Assembly: GCA_021731085.1 (NCBI GenBank)
Contig: JAKFYB010000006.1
Location: 1 to 64,000, forward strand
DNA from: Dehalococcoidia bacterium
Lineage (GTDB): Bacteria; Chloroflexota; Dehalococcoidia; DSTF01; JACRBR01
Length of the DNA: 64,000 nucleotides
Direction: 5' to 3'
Shown here: positions 44,587-53,285 of the stretch, piece after piece
Layout of the letters: each line of letters opens with the position of its first letter
Numbering within the stretch: the first letter of the stretch is position 1
Made by a program: the position numbers and the translations under genes
Notes under the pieces: model-generated
The model's input: the letters and a program-made list of their open reading frames with translations, nothing else
Told to the model about the DNA's origin: nothing
Databases searched by the model: none

Positions 44587-45687
44587 CTATCGTCCATCCT
44601 CGGCTCGCACCAACGAAGCTCTGAGTTCAGCGGCACAAGCCTCCGGCGCCGTGTCGTTGATGAACGTCCCAGCGCCCGTCTCGACTCCCGCGAGGTACTT
44701 CAGCTTGTCTTTCGTGCGGTACGGTGGCATGAACTCGATGTGCAGGTGGTCGCCCGCACGCTGTACGCCGTCCGTCGCCCGCTGATGCATCGACATCGTG
44801 TACGGCATCGGGAAGCCCCACAGCGCGTCGTAAGCTGACTGCACTCGCCGCAACAGCCGCGCAAGCCCGTCGCGCTCCACCGGCAGCAGTTCTAACAGCG
44901 ACTCACGATGCGCCGTCGCCGCGACGTACACCTCATACGGCAATCTCGCCGCGAACGGCACGTACGCCACGAACCCTTGCTCGCTGGCGATGACGCGAGA
45001 TCCACCAGCGATCTCTTCCGCGACGATGTCGCATTGCAGACAGCGCGCCGTCTTCTGGAAATGGACAAATGCGGCTGCCTGCTCCTGTTGCACCTGCGGC
45101 GGCACGAACGGAAACGCGTAGATCTGTCCGTGCGGATGGGTCAGCGTGACGCCGATTTCCTTCCCGCGATTCTCGAACACGAACACATACGACACACCTT
45201 CGGTCATCGCGAGTTCACCGTAGCGGTCGCACCAGACGTCGACCAGATGCCGCACCTGAGACTCTGGCAACGACGATAGCGTCGCCTCGTGCAGTGGCGA
45301 ATAGAGTACGACTTCGCACCGCCCGCTCGCGCGCATCCGGCCATACAACGCCGACTCGTCATCGACCGTCGGTGCGTCCGGCCGAAACGACGGAAACCTG
45401 TTCTCGAAGACGGCCAGTTCGTACCTCGCCGCGGGTACCTCCGTCGCAAACGCATCCTCCGAGAGCGTCGGACACAACGGGCAGTGCTCCGCGGGCGGCA
45501 GGAACGTCCGTCCCTGACGCCCCGTCGACACAATCACCTGCTCGGCGAGCACCGGATTCCAGCGCAGCTCGACCTGGTCGATGCCACGCTCCTGTTCCGC
45601 TGTCTCGACGATCGCCGGCAGCGACTCGTCGAAGGCGTAGAACAGCACATAGCGCCCGTCGGCTCGGTCGAAACGCAGCTTCTGCAT
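44587..45687 (-). CDS. galT: Galactose-1-phosphate uridylyltransferase
   Basis: The 366-aa protein has the GalT pattern: NPVLAEQVIVSTGRQGRTF, the zinc CPLC, ENRFPSF, and the catalytic HPHGQIYAFPFVP (His-Pro-His). It exchanges UMP between UDP-glucose and galactose-1-phosphate. On the minus strand TACAAT ends 6 nt before the ATG, which suggests a leaderless transcript. It is followed by galK. Confidence 0.95.
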   Translation of the reverse strand: MQKLRFDRADGRYVLFYAFDESLPAIVETAEQERGIDQVELRWNPVLAEQVIVSTGRQGRTFLPPAEHCPLCPTLSEDAFATEVPAARYELAVFENRFPSFRPDAPTVDDESALYGRMRASGRCEVVLYSPLHEATLSSLPESQVRHLVDVWCDRYGELAMTEGVSYVFVFENRGKEIGVTLTHPHGQIYAFPFVPPQVQQEQAAAFVHFQKTARCLQCDIVAEEIAGGSRVIASEQGFVAYVPFAARLPYEVYVAATAHRESLLELLPVERDGLARLLRRVQSAYDALWGFPMPYTMSMHQRATDGVQRAGDHLHIEFMPPYRTKDKLKYLAGVETGAGTFINDTAPEACAAELRASLVRAEDGR

Positions 45688-45693
45688 GGCGTG

Positions 45694-45699
45694 ATTGTA
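45694..45699 (-). promoter_or_regulatory. -10 box for the galTK operon
   Basis: On the minus strand TACAAT lies exactly 6 nt before the galT ATG, so the transcript would start at or next to the start codon. No -35 and no ribosome-binding site are seen. Confidence 0.5.
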
Positions 45700-45837
45700 A
45701 TCGTAGTCGCGTGCAAGCGATGGACCCTACCCGGTTGCGACACACCGTTGGCCTGCGCCCATTCAAATTGCGGCTTAGGTTAGGTAACTCTCCTGTGGGA
45801 ATTGAGATGCGAACGACACCATAACGTTCTTGAAAAT

Positions 45838-46060
45838 GGGTTCGGGTCGTAGTGTCGTAGAGAAGTCCCGAGTGGCTGAGCGCAGCCCGGCAGACGAAAC
45901 CGAAGTCCAGACGAACGGCGAGCGAAAGCTCCCGAACATCAGGTTTTCGGTAGAGGGTGAAGCCGGGAAGAGCAGCGAAGTTACTCGGGGCGCTTCGCGC
46001 CCATCACCAACTGCGAACCAACCGATACAGCAAGAAGGCGGCCCAATGGCCGCCTTCTTT
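45838..46060 (+). ncRNA. Candidate structured non-coding RNA in the 398-bp galT-acyl-CoA dehydrogenase gap
   Basis: No gene is credible here: ORFs on both strands are short and without recognisable sequence. The plus strand shows paired segments, GTTCGGG with CCCGAAC (about 45840 and 45933), a hairpin GGGCGC-TTC-GCGCCC near 45995, and GGTGA with TCACC around it. It ends in a perfect 12-bp terminator stem. A family (riboswitch, 6S or sRNA) could not be named. Confidence 0.4.
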
Positions 46061-46062
46061 GT
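46032..46062 (+). terminator. Strong intrinsic terminator stem
   Basis: AAGAAGGCGGCC and GGCCGCCTTCTT form a perfect 12-bp stem with a CAAT loop, followed by a short T-run (TTTG). The stem is symmetrical, so it could work for either strand; it sits just before the stop of the convergent acyl-CoA dehydrogenase. Confidence 0.75.
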
Positions 46063-46085
46063 CACCTGTATCCAGTAACTGTCCC

Positions 46086-47339
46086 CTAGTTACCGAAGTC
46101 CCACGATTCTCCGCGGTGGTACTTCGTCAGGATGTTCTTCGCTATCAGGATCTTGTGCACCTCGTCCGGACCGTCGGCGATACGCAGCGTCCGCGCACCC
46201 TGGTACATCCCGGCGAGCGGCAGGTCCTCCGAGACGCCGGCAGCGCCCCAGACCTGAATTGCGCGGTCGACGACGCGCTCGTACGCTGCCGGCACGAAGA
46301 TCTTGATCGCGGAAATGTCTGTCCGCGGGTCCATCCCACTTTCGATGACTTCTGACGCATGGATGGTCATCAGCCTTGCCGCCTGGATGTCGATGTACGA
46401 CTCGGCGATGAAGCCCTGCATGAACTGCTTGGTCTCGAGCTTGCCGCCGTGTACATCACGAGACATGATGCGCTCTACCATGAGGTCAAACGCTCGCCAC
46501 ATCTGGCCGATCGAGTTCATGCAGTGGAAGACACGTCCCGCGCCCAAACGGTCCTGTGCCGCCTGGTGCCCCGAACCCGTGGAACCGAGTTGGTTCGTAA
46601 CGGGTACGCGCACGTTGTCGTAAATGATCTCGCAGTGGTCGCTGTCATGCGCGCCCCAGATGCCGACGCCGCGCACTATGTTCACCCCCGGTGTGTCCTT
46701 GGGGACGATAATCTGTGTCATCTTGCCGTTGCGCTCCGCTGGGCCGTCCGGGTCATCCGTGCGGCACATGACGATGAAGAAGTCCGCACGCTTGCCGTTC
46801 GACGTGAACCACTTGTGGCCGTTGATCACCCACTCGTCGCCATCACGCTTTGCCGTAGTCTTGATCGAACGCGGATCCGAACCCGCATTATCCGGCTCTG
46901 TCATCGAGAAGCCGGACTCCATCTTCCCCTCGATAAGAGGCATCAGCCACTTCTTCTTCTGTTCCTCCGTGCCGTACTTCACCAGGATCGTCTGGTTCCC
47001 CGAATTCGGCGCGACGACACCGAACAGCGAGGCGGCCCCCGACGCGTAGGCGAGCACCTCGTTCATGTAGGCGTGCTCGAGGAAGTTCAAGCCGGAACCG
47101 CCGTACTCGACAGGCAGGTGCGGTGCCCAAAGACTTGCCGCCTGCACTTTGTGCTTGATGTCCTCCCGGAGCTCCCGGCCATGCGCGATCTCGGCCTCAG
47201 ACGCGCGGCCGCCGCGCATCGCCCAGATGGCGCGCTCGTTCGGCAGGATGTCTTCGTTGACGATCGTCGCCGTCTTATGCCGGATCTCGTTGATGCGGTC
47301 GGAAATCGTCGGGATTGGCTGTACGTTCATTCGTGGCAT
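46086..47339 (-). CDS. Acyl-CoA dehydrogenase
   Basis: The ATG at 47339 is used because AAGGAG lies 9 nt upstream; the frame extends to 47465 without support. The 417-aa protein has the FAD-binding motif FSMTEPDNAGSDPRS, the active-site region DGDEWVINGHKWFTSNG, and a C-terminal helix bundle with YQGARTLRIADGPDEVHK. It catalyses the first step of beta-oxidation or of branched-chain acyl-CoA breakdown. The neighbouring MaoC, MCM and hydroxyacyl dehydrogenase genes fit acyl-CoA metabolism. Confidence 0.93.
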   Translation of the reverse strand: MPRMNVQPIPTISDRINEIRHKTATIVNEDILPNERAIWAMRGGRASEAEIAHGRELREDIKHKVQAASLWAPHLPVEYGGSGLNFLEHAYMNEVLAYASGAASLFGVVAPNSGNQTILVKYGTEEQKKKWLMPLIEGKMESGFSMTEPDNAGSDPRSIKTTAKRDGDEWVINGHKWFTSNGKRADFFIVMCRTDDPDGPAERNGKMTQIIVPKDTPGVNIVRGVGIWGAHDSDHCEIIYDNVRVPVTNQLGSTGSGHQAAQDRLGAGRVFHCMNSIGQMWRAFDLMVERIMSRDVHGGKLETKQFMQGFIAESYIDIQAARLMTIHASEVIESGMDPRTDISAIKIFVPAAYERVVDRAIQVWGAAGVSEDLPLAGMYQGARTLRIADGPDEVHKILIAKNILTKYHRGESWDFGN

Positions 47340-47474
47340 TCGAAACAACTCCTTCGGCGCCGAACTCAGGCGCCGCATCGATTCTAGGCCCAATTGGACT
47401 CTGAACAAACCTTCAGAATGAGCGAACTGGCGTCCAGATTGGCGAATGAGCCTTGATACCGTCATCCTTCGCTC

Positions 47475-48563
47475 ATGAAGGACGTTCTCCGTCGCATCCG
47501 CGAGAAGTGGCTCACATTGCTCGGCGGCGGGATCGGGGCGATTGTCATCTTCGTCGTGTTCTTCATCGTCCTGCCTAGTATCGCCGACCCGCGCGATGTT
47601 TGGGACGCCGTCAAGACGCTCTCCTGGCCCTGGCTGATCGCCCTCGGGCTAGTCGCTGCCCTAAATGTGCTGACGTACGCCCCGCCGTACATGGCTGCGC
47701 TTCCCGGCCTCAAGTTCCGTCCGGCACTCGCAGTGACGACGACGTCCACAGCGTCCACGTACGTCGCACCGGGTGGTTTCGCCGTCGGTATGGGACTGTC
47801 GTTCGCCATGCTGCGTGCCTGGGGATTCGCCGGCAGTCCCGTGACTATCGCGGTCACGATCACGACGATCTGGAATCAATTCATCATCTTCGGCACGCCG
47901 GTGATTGCGTTGACGCTGCTGTCCTGGGAAGGCGGGACGAATCCGCTCTTACGGACTTCGGCGTTCGTCGGGATGGGTATATTCGTGGCGATACTCGTTG
48001 GCTTCGTGCTCGCGATGAGCAGCGCGGGCCAGGCTCGCCGCGTTGGAAATTTCGCGGCCAGCCTCGTTTCGCGGCTCCTGCGCATCATCCGTCGCGATTC
48101 AGTGAAGTGGGGCGGGCAGACATTCGTCGACTTTAGAGCAGACACGGTCGGGCTGCTTGCGGCCCGTTGGCACGTCATCACCTTATCGGCGGTAGTCGGC
48201 CATGGCACTGTGTATCTGGTGCTCATCGTGACATTGCGCGCGCTCGGCATTTCGAATGATGAGGTGACCATCATCGAGTCCTTTGCCGCGTGGGCGCTCG
48301 TCCGTGTGCTCGGTTCAATTCCAATCACGCCGGGTGGGTTTGGAGTCGTGGAATTGGGCCTGACGGGTGCGCTCGTGGCGTTCGGTGGCCCCCAAGCCGA
48401 AGTTGTGGCGGCTGTGCTGGTCTATCGCTTTCTTACGGTCGTTCCTTCGCTTGTTCTTGGCGTTCTATTCGGCGCGACCTGGCGCCGCCACCACCCCGGT
48501 GTCGATGTCGAACAAGTGAGCACAGAAGCCGCCGGCGCGGGGTCCTCGACTGTTCGGGACTGA
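47475..48563 (+). CDS. Lysylphosphatidylglycerol synthase-like (UPF0104) membrane protein
   Basis: The 362-aa protein has at least seven transmembrane segments with the typical PGGFAVGMGLSFAMLRAWG and a later FGVVELGLTGALVAFGG motif. The family flips or synthesises lipids. A Shine-Dalgarno is not obvious. It is divergent from the acyl-CoA dehydrogenase and convergent with a hemolysin III-like gene. Confidence 0.85.
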   Translation: MKDVLRRIREKWLTLLGGGIGAIVIFVVFFIVLPSIADPRDVWDAVKTLSWPWLIALGLVAALNVLTYAPPYMAALPGLKFRPALAVTTTSTASTYVAPGGFAVGMGLSFAMLRAWGFAGSPVTIAVTITTIWNQFIIFGTPVIALTLLSWEGGTNPLLRTSAFVGMGIFVAILVGFVLAMSSAGQARRVGNFAASLVSRLLRIIRRDSVKWGGQTFVDFRADTVGLLAARWHVITLSAVVGHGTVYLVLIVTLRALGISNDEVTIIESFAAWALVRVLGSIPITPGGFGVVELGLTGALVAFGGPQAEVVAAVLVYRFLTVVPSLVLGVLFGATWRRHHPGVDVEQVSTEAAGAGSSTVRD

Positions 48564-48603
48564 AGTCGTATGTCGAAGCGCACTGGTCGCACGGGATCGT
48601 CCG

Positions 48604-49308
48604 CTACAACACGACGAACGCTATCAGCGAAAAGTGGATCGCAGAGGCGGCCACAACCAACGTGTGAAACACCTCGTGGTAGCCAAACCATCTCGGATTT
48701 GGATCCGGCCAGCGGCGCGCGTACACGAGTGCGCCCACTGTGTACAACATGCCGCCTCCTGCGAGCATCGCCACGCCCCACGCGGGGAGATTGTTGACGA
48801 CGGGCCAGGCCGCCACGAAGCCAACCCAACCAAGGCCGAGGTATAGCGCGACGCTCAACCACCGCGGTGCGTCCGGACGGAACACCTTGAGGAGTACACC
48901 CAGGCCAGCGACCGTCCACACAAATGCAAGCATCGGGATGCCCCACGCATCGCCGACGACGGAGAGGCAGAACGGCGTGTATGTGCCCGCGATCAAGATG
49001 AAAATCATCGAGTGATCGAGGCGCATGACGACACGGCGAGCACGCGCCGGCCATGGCGCCAGGTGGTACGACGCGCTCGTTGTGTACAAAAGCATCAGGC
49101 TGGTCGCGAAGATTGAGGCGCCAACATAGCCTCGTGGTGAATCGGCGAGCAGCAGCAGGACAACCGTGAGGGCGGGTGCAAGTACGGCGACGCCGCCGTG
49201 CAACGTTCCACGCAGGTATGGACGCATCGCTGCGGGCGGCGCCGAAGAAGGCAAGCCAGGGCTCGTAGCTGCGATGGAATTGCTGTGTGGATTCATCTCA
49301 TCCGCCAA
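48604..49308 (-). CDS. Hemolysin III / PAQR-like membrane protein
   Basis: The 234-aa protein has seven transmembrane segments and the PAQR signature: SASYHL, RLDHSMIFILIAGTYTPF and WFGYHEVFHTLVVAASAIHF. These hold the metal-binding His and Asp residues of the family. Bacterial members include hemolysin III. The N-terminal 27 residues before an inner Met are hydrophilic. Confidence 0.92.
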   Translation of the reverse strand: MADEMNPHSNSIAATSPGLPSSAPPAAMRPYLRGTLHGGVAVLAPALTVVLLLLADSPRGYVGASIFATSLMLLYTTSASYHLAPWPARARRVVMRLDHSMIFILIAGTYTPFCLSVVGDAWGIPMLAFVWTVAGLGVLLKVFRPDAPRWLSVALYLGLGWVGFVAAWPVVNNLPAWGVAMLAGGGMLYTVGALVYARRWPDPNPRWFGYHEVFHTLVVAASAIHFSLIAFVVL

Positions 49309-49329
49309 TGGCCGGCGTTCGTGGCCCTG

Positions 49330-49701
49330 TTAGGTCGCGTCTTCACCACGATCATCGTCAGCAGCAGCGGCATCACGAGAGGGTGAGCGCGTGCTCGGGC
49401 CCAGAATCGACGAGAGCAGCGTGTCCGGCCGAAGGGACATCAGCGCCTCCACCCAGTCGTTGTAGCGCCTGAAGGAGTCGTTCCCCATGCGCATCATTTC
49501 GACCTGATACTTCATCGACTCGGACCGCAGAGTGAGGAACTCACCCAGCGCGACCATCGCCTTGCCCTCGGCCTCCCACACCTTCTGGTAGCGCTCGACG
49601 AACTGGATGACATCGTCAGACGTGTCGACGAGATCCTTCAAGCGCATGAACCGCAATGGCGGGCGCGCGTCGCGCCCGGTTCGATCGTTGGATTCAGCCA
49701 T
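49330..49701 (-). CDS. Small helical hypothetical protein (123 aa)
   Basis: The protein is mainly one long helix (LKDLVDTSDDVIQFVERYQKVWEAEGKAMVALGEF, then SMKYQVEMMRMGNDSF) with an acidic Asp-rich C-terminus. It resembles phasin-like or small coiled-coil proteins, but I do not recognise the family. It lies between the hemolysin III and HPRT genes on the same strand. Confidence 0.65.
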   Translation of the reverse strand: MAESNDRTGRDARPPLRFMRLKDLVDTSDDVIQFVERYQKVWEAEGKAMVALGEFLTLRSESMKYQVEMMRMGNDSFRRYNDWVEALMSLRPDTLLSSILGPSTRSPSRDAAAADDDRGEDAT

Positions 49702-49764
49702 GATTCAGACTACCTGAAATCCCGAAACCCTCTCCAGCGCGAACCCTGAGAGAACGTCAGCCGC

Positions 49765-50682
49765 CTAGCTCGACGCCGAAGGCGCTTCGGGACGAAGCGT
49801 GGCGATGAACGGCAGGTTGCGAAACCGCTGCCGGTAGTCGAGTCCATAGCCGACGACGAACTCATCTGGAATCTCGAAGCCGAGGTAGTCGATACGCGTG
49901 TCGACCAGCCGGCGCGCCCGCTTGTCGAGGAGTGCGCAGACTCGCAGACTCGCCGGGAAGCGTGCCTGGAGCTGCGTCACGAGCGCCTGAAGCGTCATAC
50001 CTGTGTCGATGATGTCTTCGACAATTATCACATCACGTCCGGCGATGTTCTCCGTCAGGTCTTGCACGATACGCACGGCTCCGCTTCGGTCGCCGTCGTA
50101 CGACGAGATCGTCATGAAGTCGATGCTCACGGGCAGCGCGGTGTGTCGCATCAGATCTGCCATGAAGCACGTGACGCCCTTGAGCACGCCGACCAGGAGC
50201 GGCTCCTTCCCTGCGTAGTCTCGGGAAATCTCCGCACCCAGTTCGTTCAGGCGACGCTCGATCTGGGAGGCGCTGATGAGCACCTCGCCAGGTGCAAGGC
50301 GCTCCTGCTCATCCACCATGCTGATGCCGTACTTCGCGAGCAAGGAGAGGTAGTCGCGCTTGTAGAGAAGCTTTATGTTGATCTCGGGATGCAGCTCGCG
50401 CAGGGTGCGGATTTTCCGGTGCTTGTCGGTTACCAACCCTTGCTTCAGCGTTGTCAGCTCGATGTAGAGGTCGAGATCTGGCAGGTAAAAGTCTGGCGAG
50501 AATGCTTCGACAACACGACCGTCGTCCGATTGCTTGAGCGGGAACGTACGCGGCTCGTACTCCCATCGAACCCGGTAGAAGTCCAGGATGCCCGCAAACT
50601 CCTCTTCGCTCTCGTGGGCGAAACGCGCATCCTCGATCGTCGTCGGGGGAGGCGTCTTGGCTTCGAGATGACGGATGTTCAT
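49765..50682 (-). CDS. hpt: Hypoxanthine phosphoribosyltransferase fused to an N-terminal nuclease-like domain
   Basis: The C-terminal half (about residues 125-305) is a complete HPRT with the PRPP loop VIIVEDIIDTGMTLQ and the expected early ISASQIERRLNELG and VLKGVTCFMADL. It salvages hypoxanthine or guanine to the nucleotide. The N-terminal half (about 20-115) reads like a PD-(D/E)XK core: EEEF, WEYEP, FSPDFYLP, YIELTT followed by a Lys-rich helix. The usual Lys after the acidic residue is replaced by Thr, so catalysis is uncertain. HPRTs are normally about 180 aa, so this fusion is unusual. Confidence 0.9.
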   Translation of the reverse strand: MNIRHLEAKTPPPTTIEDARFAHESEEEFAGILDFYRVRWEYEPRTFPLKQSDDGRVVEAFSPDFYLPDLDLYIELTTLKQGLVTDKHRKIRTLRELHPEINIKLLYKRDYLSLLAKYGISMVDEQERLAPGEVLISASQIERRLNELGAEISRDYAGKEPLLVGVLKGVTCFMADLMRHTALPVSIDFMTISSYDGDRSGAVRIVQDLTENIAGRDVIIVEDIIDTGMTLQALVTQLQARFPASLRVCALLDKRARRLVDTRIDYLGFEIPDEFVVGYGLDYRQRFRNLPFIATLRPEAPSASS

Positions 50683-50692
50683 GCGGCCTCGT

Positions 50693-51349
50693 TCAGGTGA
50701 TGCCTTGTACCACGTGCTGCATGGCGACCTCGACGTGTCGCATCAGGGCCGGCGGCGGGGTATCCGCCGGGCGTTCCTTTGCGGGCGTCATCATGTAGTC
50801 AGCGAAGGCGCCGATGACCGTTACGGCGATTTGCGTCGCGAGCTCGTCGACGGCCTCTGTTCGCAGAAGGCCGCGTTCGGCGTAGTGGCGCAAGATGCGG
50901 GCCAATGCCCGTTCCCAACGCTCGACGAGCGCTCGGTACTCCTCGGCGGCAACCTCGTCTTCGGCCATCGCCTCGAGCATGAGGACCTTCATGAGGTCCT
51001 TGTTCTGATAGATGAACTCCAGGGCACCGGTGGCGAGGCCAACGACGGCCTCTCTCGGGGCAATATTGCGCTCGGAAACCTCAGCCTTTTCGAGGTTCTC
51101 GAGGGCTGATGTAAAGCCTCGCTCGTCGAGTAGCGCCTCGAAGAGATCGCGCTTGGAGTCGAAGTGGTAGTAGATCGCCGCGTCTGTGATTCCGGCGGCC
51201 TGGGCAATGTCACGGACGCTCGTCCTTGCGAAGCCTTTGTCCGAGAAGAGCCTGAGGGAGGCGTCGAGGATCTGCTTGCGGGTGAGCGGCCCCCGTCGGA
51301 GCTTGCGCTTCCCATTCGTATCGGCAACCGTCGCAGCCCGTGCTGGCAA
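50693..51349 (-). CDS. TetR-family transcriptional regulator
   Basis: The TTG start at 51349 follows GGGAGG at 9 nt. The N-terminal HTH (about residues 20-70; RKQILDASLRLFSDKGFARTSVRDIAQAAGITDAAIYYHFDSKRDLF) is canonical. The rest is a ligand-binding helical domain. It lies between the HPRT gene and a divergent MaoC gene and may control fatty acid genes. Confidence 0.92.
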   Translation of the reverse strand: MPARAATVADTNGKRKLRRGPLTRKQILDASLRLFSDKGFARTSVRDIAQAAGITDAAIYYHFDSKRDLFEALLDERGFTSALENLEKAEVSERNIAPREAVVGLATGALEFIYQNKDLMKVLMLEAMAEDEVAAEEYRALVERWERALARILRHYAERGLLRTEAVDELATQIAVTVIGAFADYMMTPAKERPADTPPPALMRHVEVAMQHVVQGIT

Positions 51350-51580
51350 AAGCGCTTTCCTCCCGATAGCTGAGCGTATGCTAGAACAGAAAGCCTGTCA
51401 ACGCATATCGAAGAGCAAACCTAGCAGTTCCTTGGATCAGACCGTCCGGGATTCCCGTGTCGCAATCGAAGATCGCTCGCGTGCGCAGCATGTTTCACGT
51501 GAAACAACACCATTTGTCGATTCGCCCTTTGCCCAGCGTCCATCGCGAAGTACGCTCCCGAGGTTCAGGATTGGTTCAAC

Positions 51581-51586
51581 TAGAAT
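51581..51586 (+). promoter_or_regulatory. -10 box for the MaoC gene
   Basis: TAGAAT lies 10 nt before the ATG at 51597 (an earlier ATG at 51585 overlaps it). No ribosome-binding site follows, so a leaderless or very short leader is suggested. Confidence 0.4.
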
Positions 51587-51596
51587 GGACAACACG

Positions 51597-52013
51597 ATGG
51601 CCACCCTTCCCGCGATCGGGCACAAGGTTTCCTTCACGAAGGTAGTCACGGATGCCGATATCCGTGCATTCGCGCAGGCTTCCGGTGACGACCAGCCGCT
51701 GCACCTGGACGATGGTTTCGGGGCGCGCACCCGCTTCGGCAAGAAGATCGCGCATGGCATGCTGTCCGCCGGCTTCATCTCTGCGGCACTGGGGACGCGC
51801 TTGTATCCGCAGGGTATCGTGATTTACATGGGGCAGTCACTGCAGTTTCGTCGGCCAGTCGGCGTCGGCGACACGATTACGGCGGAAGTCGAAGTCCTCA
51901 CGGCAGATGCCGAGAAGAGCGTTCTGACGCTGCGCACGGACTGCACAAACCAGGACGGAGACGTCGTCACGCGCGGTGAGGCGACCGTGATGCTGGACGA
52001 CCTGCGTTCATAG
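51597..52013 (+). CDS. MaoC-like (R)-hydratase domain protein
   Basis: The ATG at 51597 gives 138 aa with the hot-dog fold hydratase pattern: FTKVVTDADIRAFAQASGDDQPLHLDD, then FGKKIAHGMLSAGFIS (catalytic Asp and His). It hydrates enoyl-CoA. The frame is open far upstream, but that part overlaps tetR and a palindromic region and is not coding-like. Confidence 0.9.
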   Translation: MATLPAIGHKVSFTKVVTDADIRAFAQASGDDQPLHLDDGFGARTRFGKKIAHGMLSAGFISAALGTRLYPQGIVIYMGQSLQFRRPVGVGDTITAEVEVLTADAEKSVLTLRTDCTNQDGDVVTRGEATVMLDDLRS

Positions 52014-52021
52014 GCAGCATG

Positions 52022-52052
52022 CGCCCCCGGCTTTTGGGGGGCACTCTCAGCG
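52022..52052. terminator. Possible hairpin terminator between converging genes
   Basis: GCCCCC and GGGGGGC pair across GGCTTTT just after the MaoC stop. No long T-run follows on either strand. Confidence 0.35.
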
Positions 52053-52088
52053 GATTGTCTGCTAACGGAGCCGCGCAGGCGTGCTGGA

Positions 52089-53093
52089 TTACGTCCGCTT
52101 GCGATAGATCGCGACGGTGTTCATGGGCGAGAACATCGCGGCGTCCGTCACGAGATCGTCGATCAGGCTGAGCTCACGAAAGCATTGGTCGGAAAGTAGC
52201 ATTTCCCAAGCAATCGGGGTTGGCGCCGTTGGAGGTAGCTCCTTCCGCAGGCGTCCGAACCGGCGCCGAGGTCGCTGGACAGACGCTGGTGTGAAGTCGC
52301 GCAGGATGTCGCAGAACATCGGCATCGCAAATATCGTGCCGGCATGGCGGCGATGCACTTCTCGGAGATGCGCCGAAAGAACCTGGACGATGTCGGCGGA
52401 ACGCACCGCCTCGAACGGGCTTGTGTCGTAGTTGTCAACGTCCTTCCAGTCTGGTTCTGGCAGACCAGCATCCGGACGGCGGGCTCGTTCGCGTGCGTAG
52501 ACGCTCTCGAAGATGCGCTTTTGTTCGATCGGAAAGCGAAAGCCGGATGCGCCGGTGAAGTCGTGGAGGAAGAACCAGCCAGCATGCGTGAGCGCGCGGT
52601 TGATCTGCTTCGCGATGTGTTCGAGGTTGACGACGTGGTGCAGGGTGTCGGCCGAAATAATGAGGTCGTAAGCGTTCGGTTCGAACTCTACGAAGTTCAG
52701 GTCCATCGGCTGGACGGTAACGCGTCCCGGGAAACGTTGGTCAAACATAGCCTGCCGTTTGGATAGTCCCTGCTCGTCGATGTCACAAAAGGTCAGATGT
52801 ACGCCCGGGTTCTGGTCGAGCATTGCGGCTTCTTCAATGGTCGAGCCTGAACCGAGAACCAGGCCGCGCTTGTACGGGCCGTGCTCGGCGATGCGTTCAT
52901 ACCAGTAGCGATCTTCAAATCCAGCAAGCCGCTTGTTGTGATGGCGCTTGAATGGGCCGAGTGGCGCGGCGGCGTATGCGTCCGCAATGGCGAGCGTCGT
53001 GGGGCTAGCCCAGAACTCTGCTTCCGCGAGGACGGCCGACTGATACGCCGGATCATCCGCGCGCGCTTGCCCATTGGGGACGAACGGATTCAC
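52089..53093 (-). CDS. Class I SAM-dependent methyltransferase
   Basis: The 334-aa protein has GLVLGSGSTIEEAAML (SAM loop, motif I), LTFCDIDEQG (acidic end of strand 2) and DLIISADTLHHVVNLEH. Substrate is not clear. It is divergent from the methylmalonyl-CoA mutase gene. Confidence 0.88.
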   Translation of the reverse strand: MNPFVPNGQARADDPAYQSAVLAEAEFWASPTTLAIADAYAAAPLGPFKRHHNKRLAGFEDRYWYERIAEHGPYKRGLVLGSGSTIEEAAMLDQNPGVHLTFCDIDEQGLSKRQAMFDQRFPGRVTVQPMDLNFVEFEPNAYDLIISADTLHHVVNLEHIAKQINRALTHAGWFFLHDFTGASGFRFPIEQKRIFESVYARERARRPDAGLPEPDWKDVDNYDTSPFEAVRSADIVQVLSAHLREVHRRHAGTIFAMPMFCDILRDFTPASVQRPRRRFGRLRKELPPTAPTPIAWEMLLSDQCFRELSLIDDLVTDAAMFSPMNTVAIYRKRT

Positions 53094-53180
53094 ATCATTT
53101 TCCTGTCGGCGGTGCGCGCCGAATCAGCGCGACCAACGCGGCACCTGAGGTCGCGCCCGGCGAATTGTACAGGCGACACA

Positions 53181-53196
53181 AAGCCGGGTTCTGTCG
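53181..53196 (-). other. 16-nt block identical to the conserved 3' end of RNase P RNA
   Basis: On the minus strand CGACAGAACCCGGCTT equals the conserved 3' segment of bacterial rnpB as I recall it from E. coli. The rest of rnpB is not seen on either side. The block is bracketed by GCGACA and TGTCGC. It may be a relic. Confidence 0.4.
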
Positions 53197-53285
53197 CGTC
53201 AAGAGGCGGCACGGGGTCTCGTGCAGGCCCAAGTCGTATTCGGTACGATCTGGGCGCAACGTGGACGCGTGCGGATCGAGGATGC

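Noticed and set aside
45775-46078. Short overlapping open frames on both strands
   Set aside because: They overlap each other and a terminator, have no recognisable sequence and no supported start.
46359-47387. A 342-aa plus-strand frame opposite the acyl-CoA dehydrogenase
   Set aside because: The other strand encodes a complete acyl-CoA dehydrogenase with all motifs; this frame has no family features.
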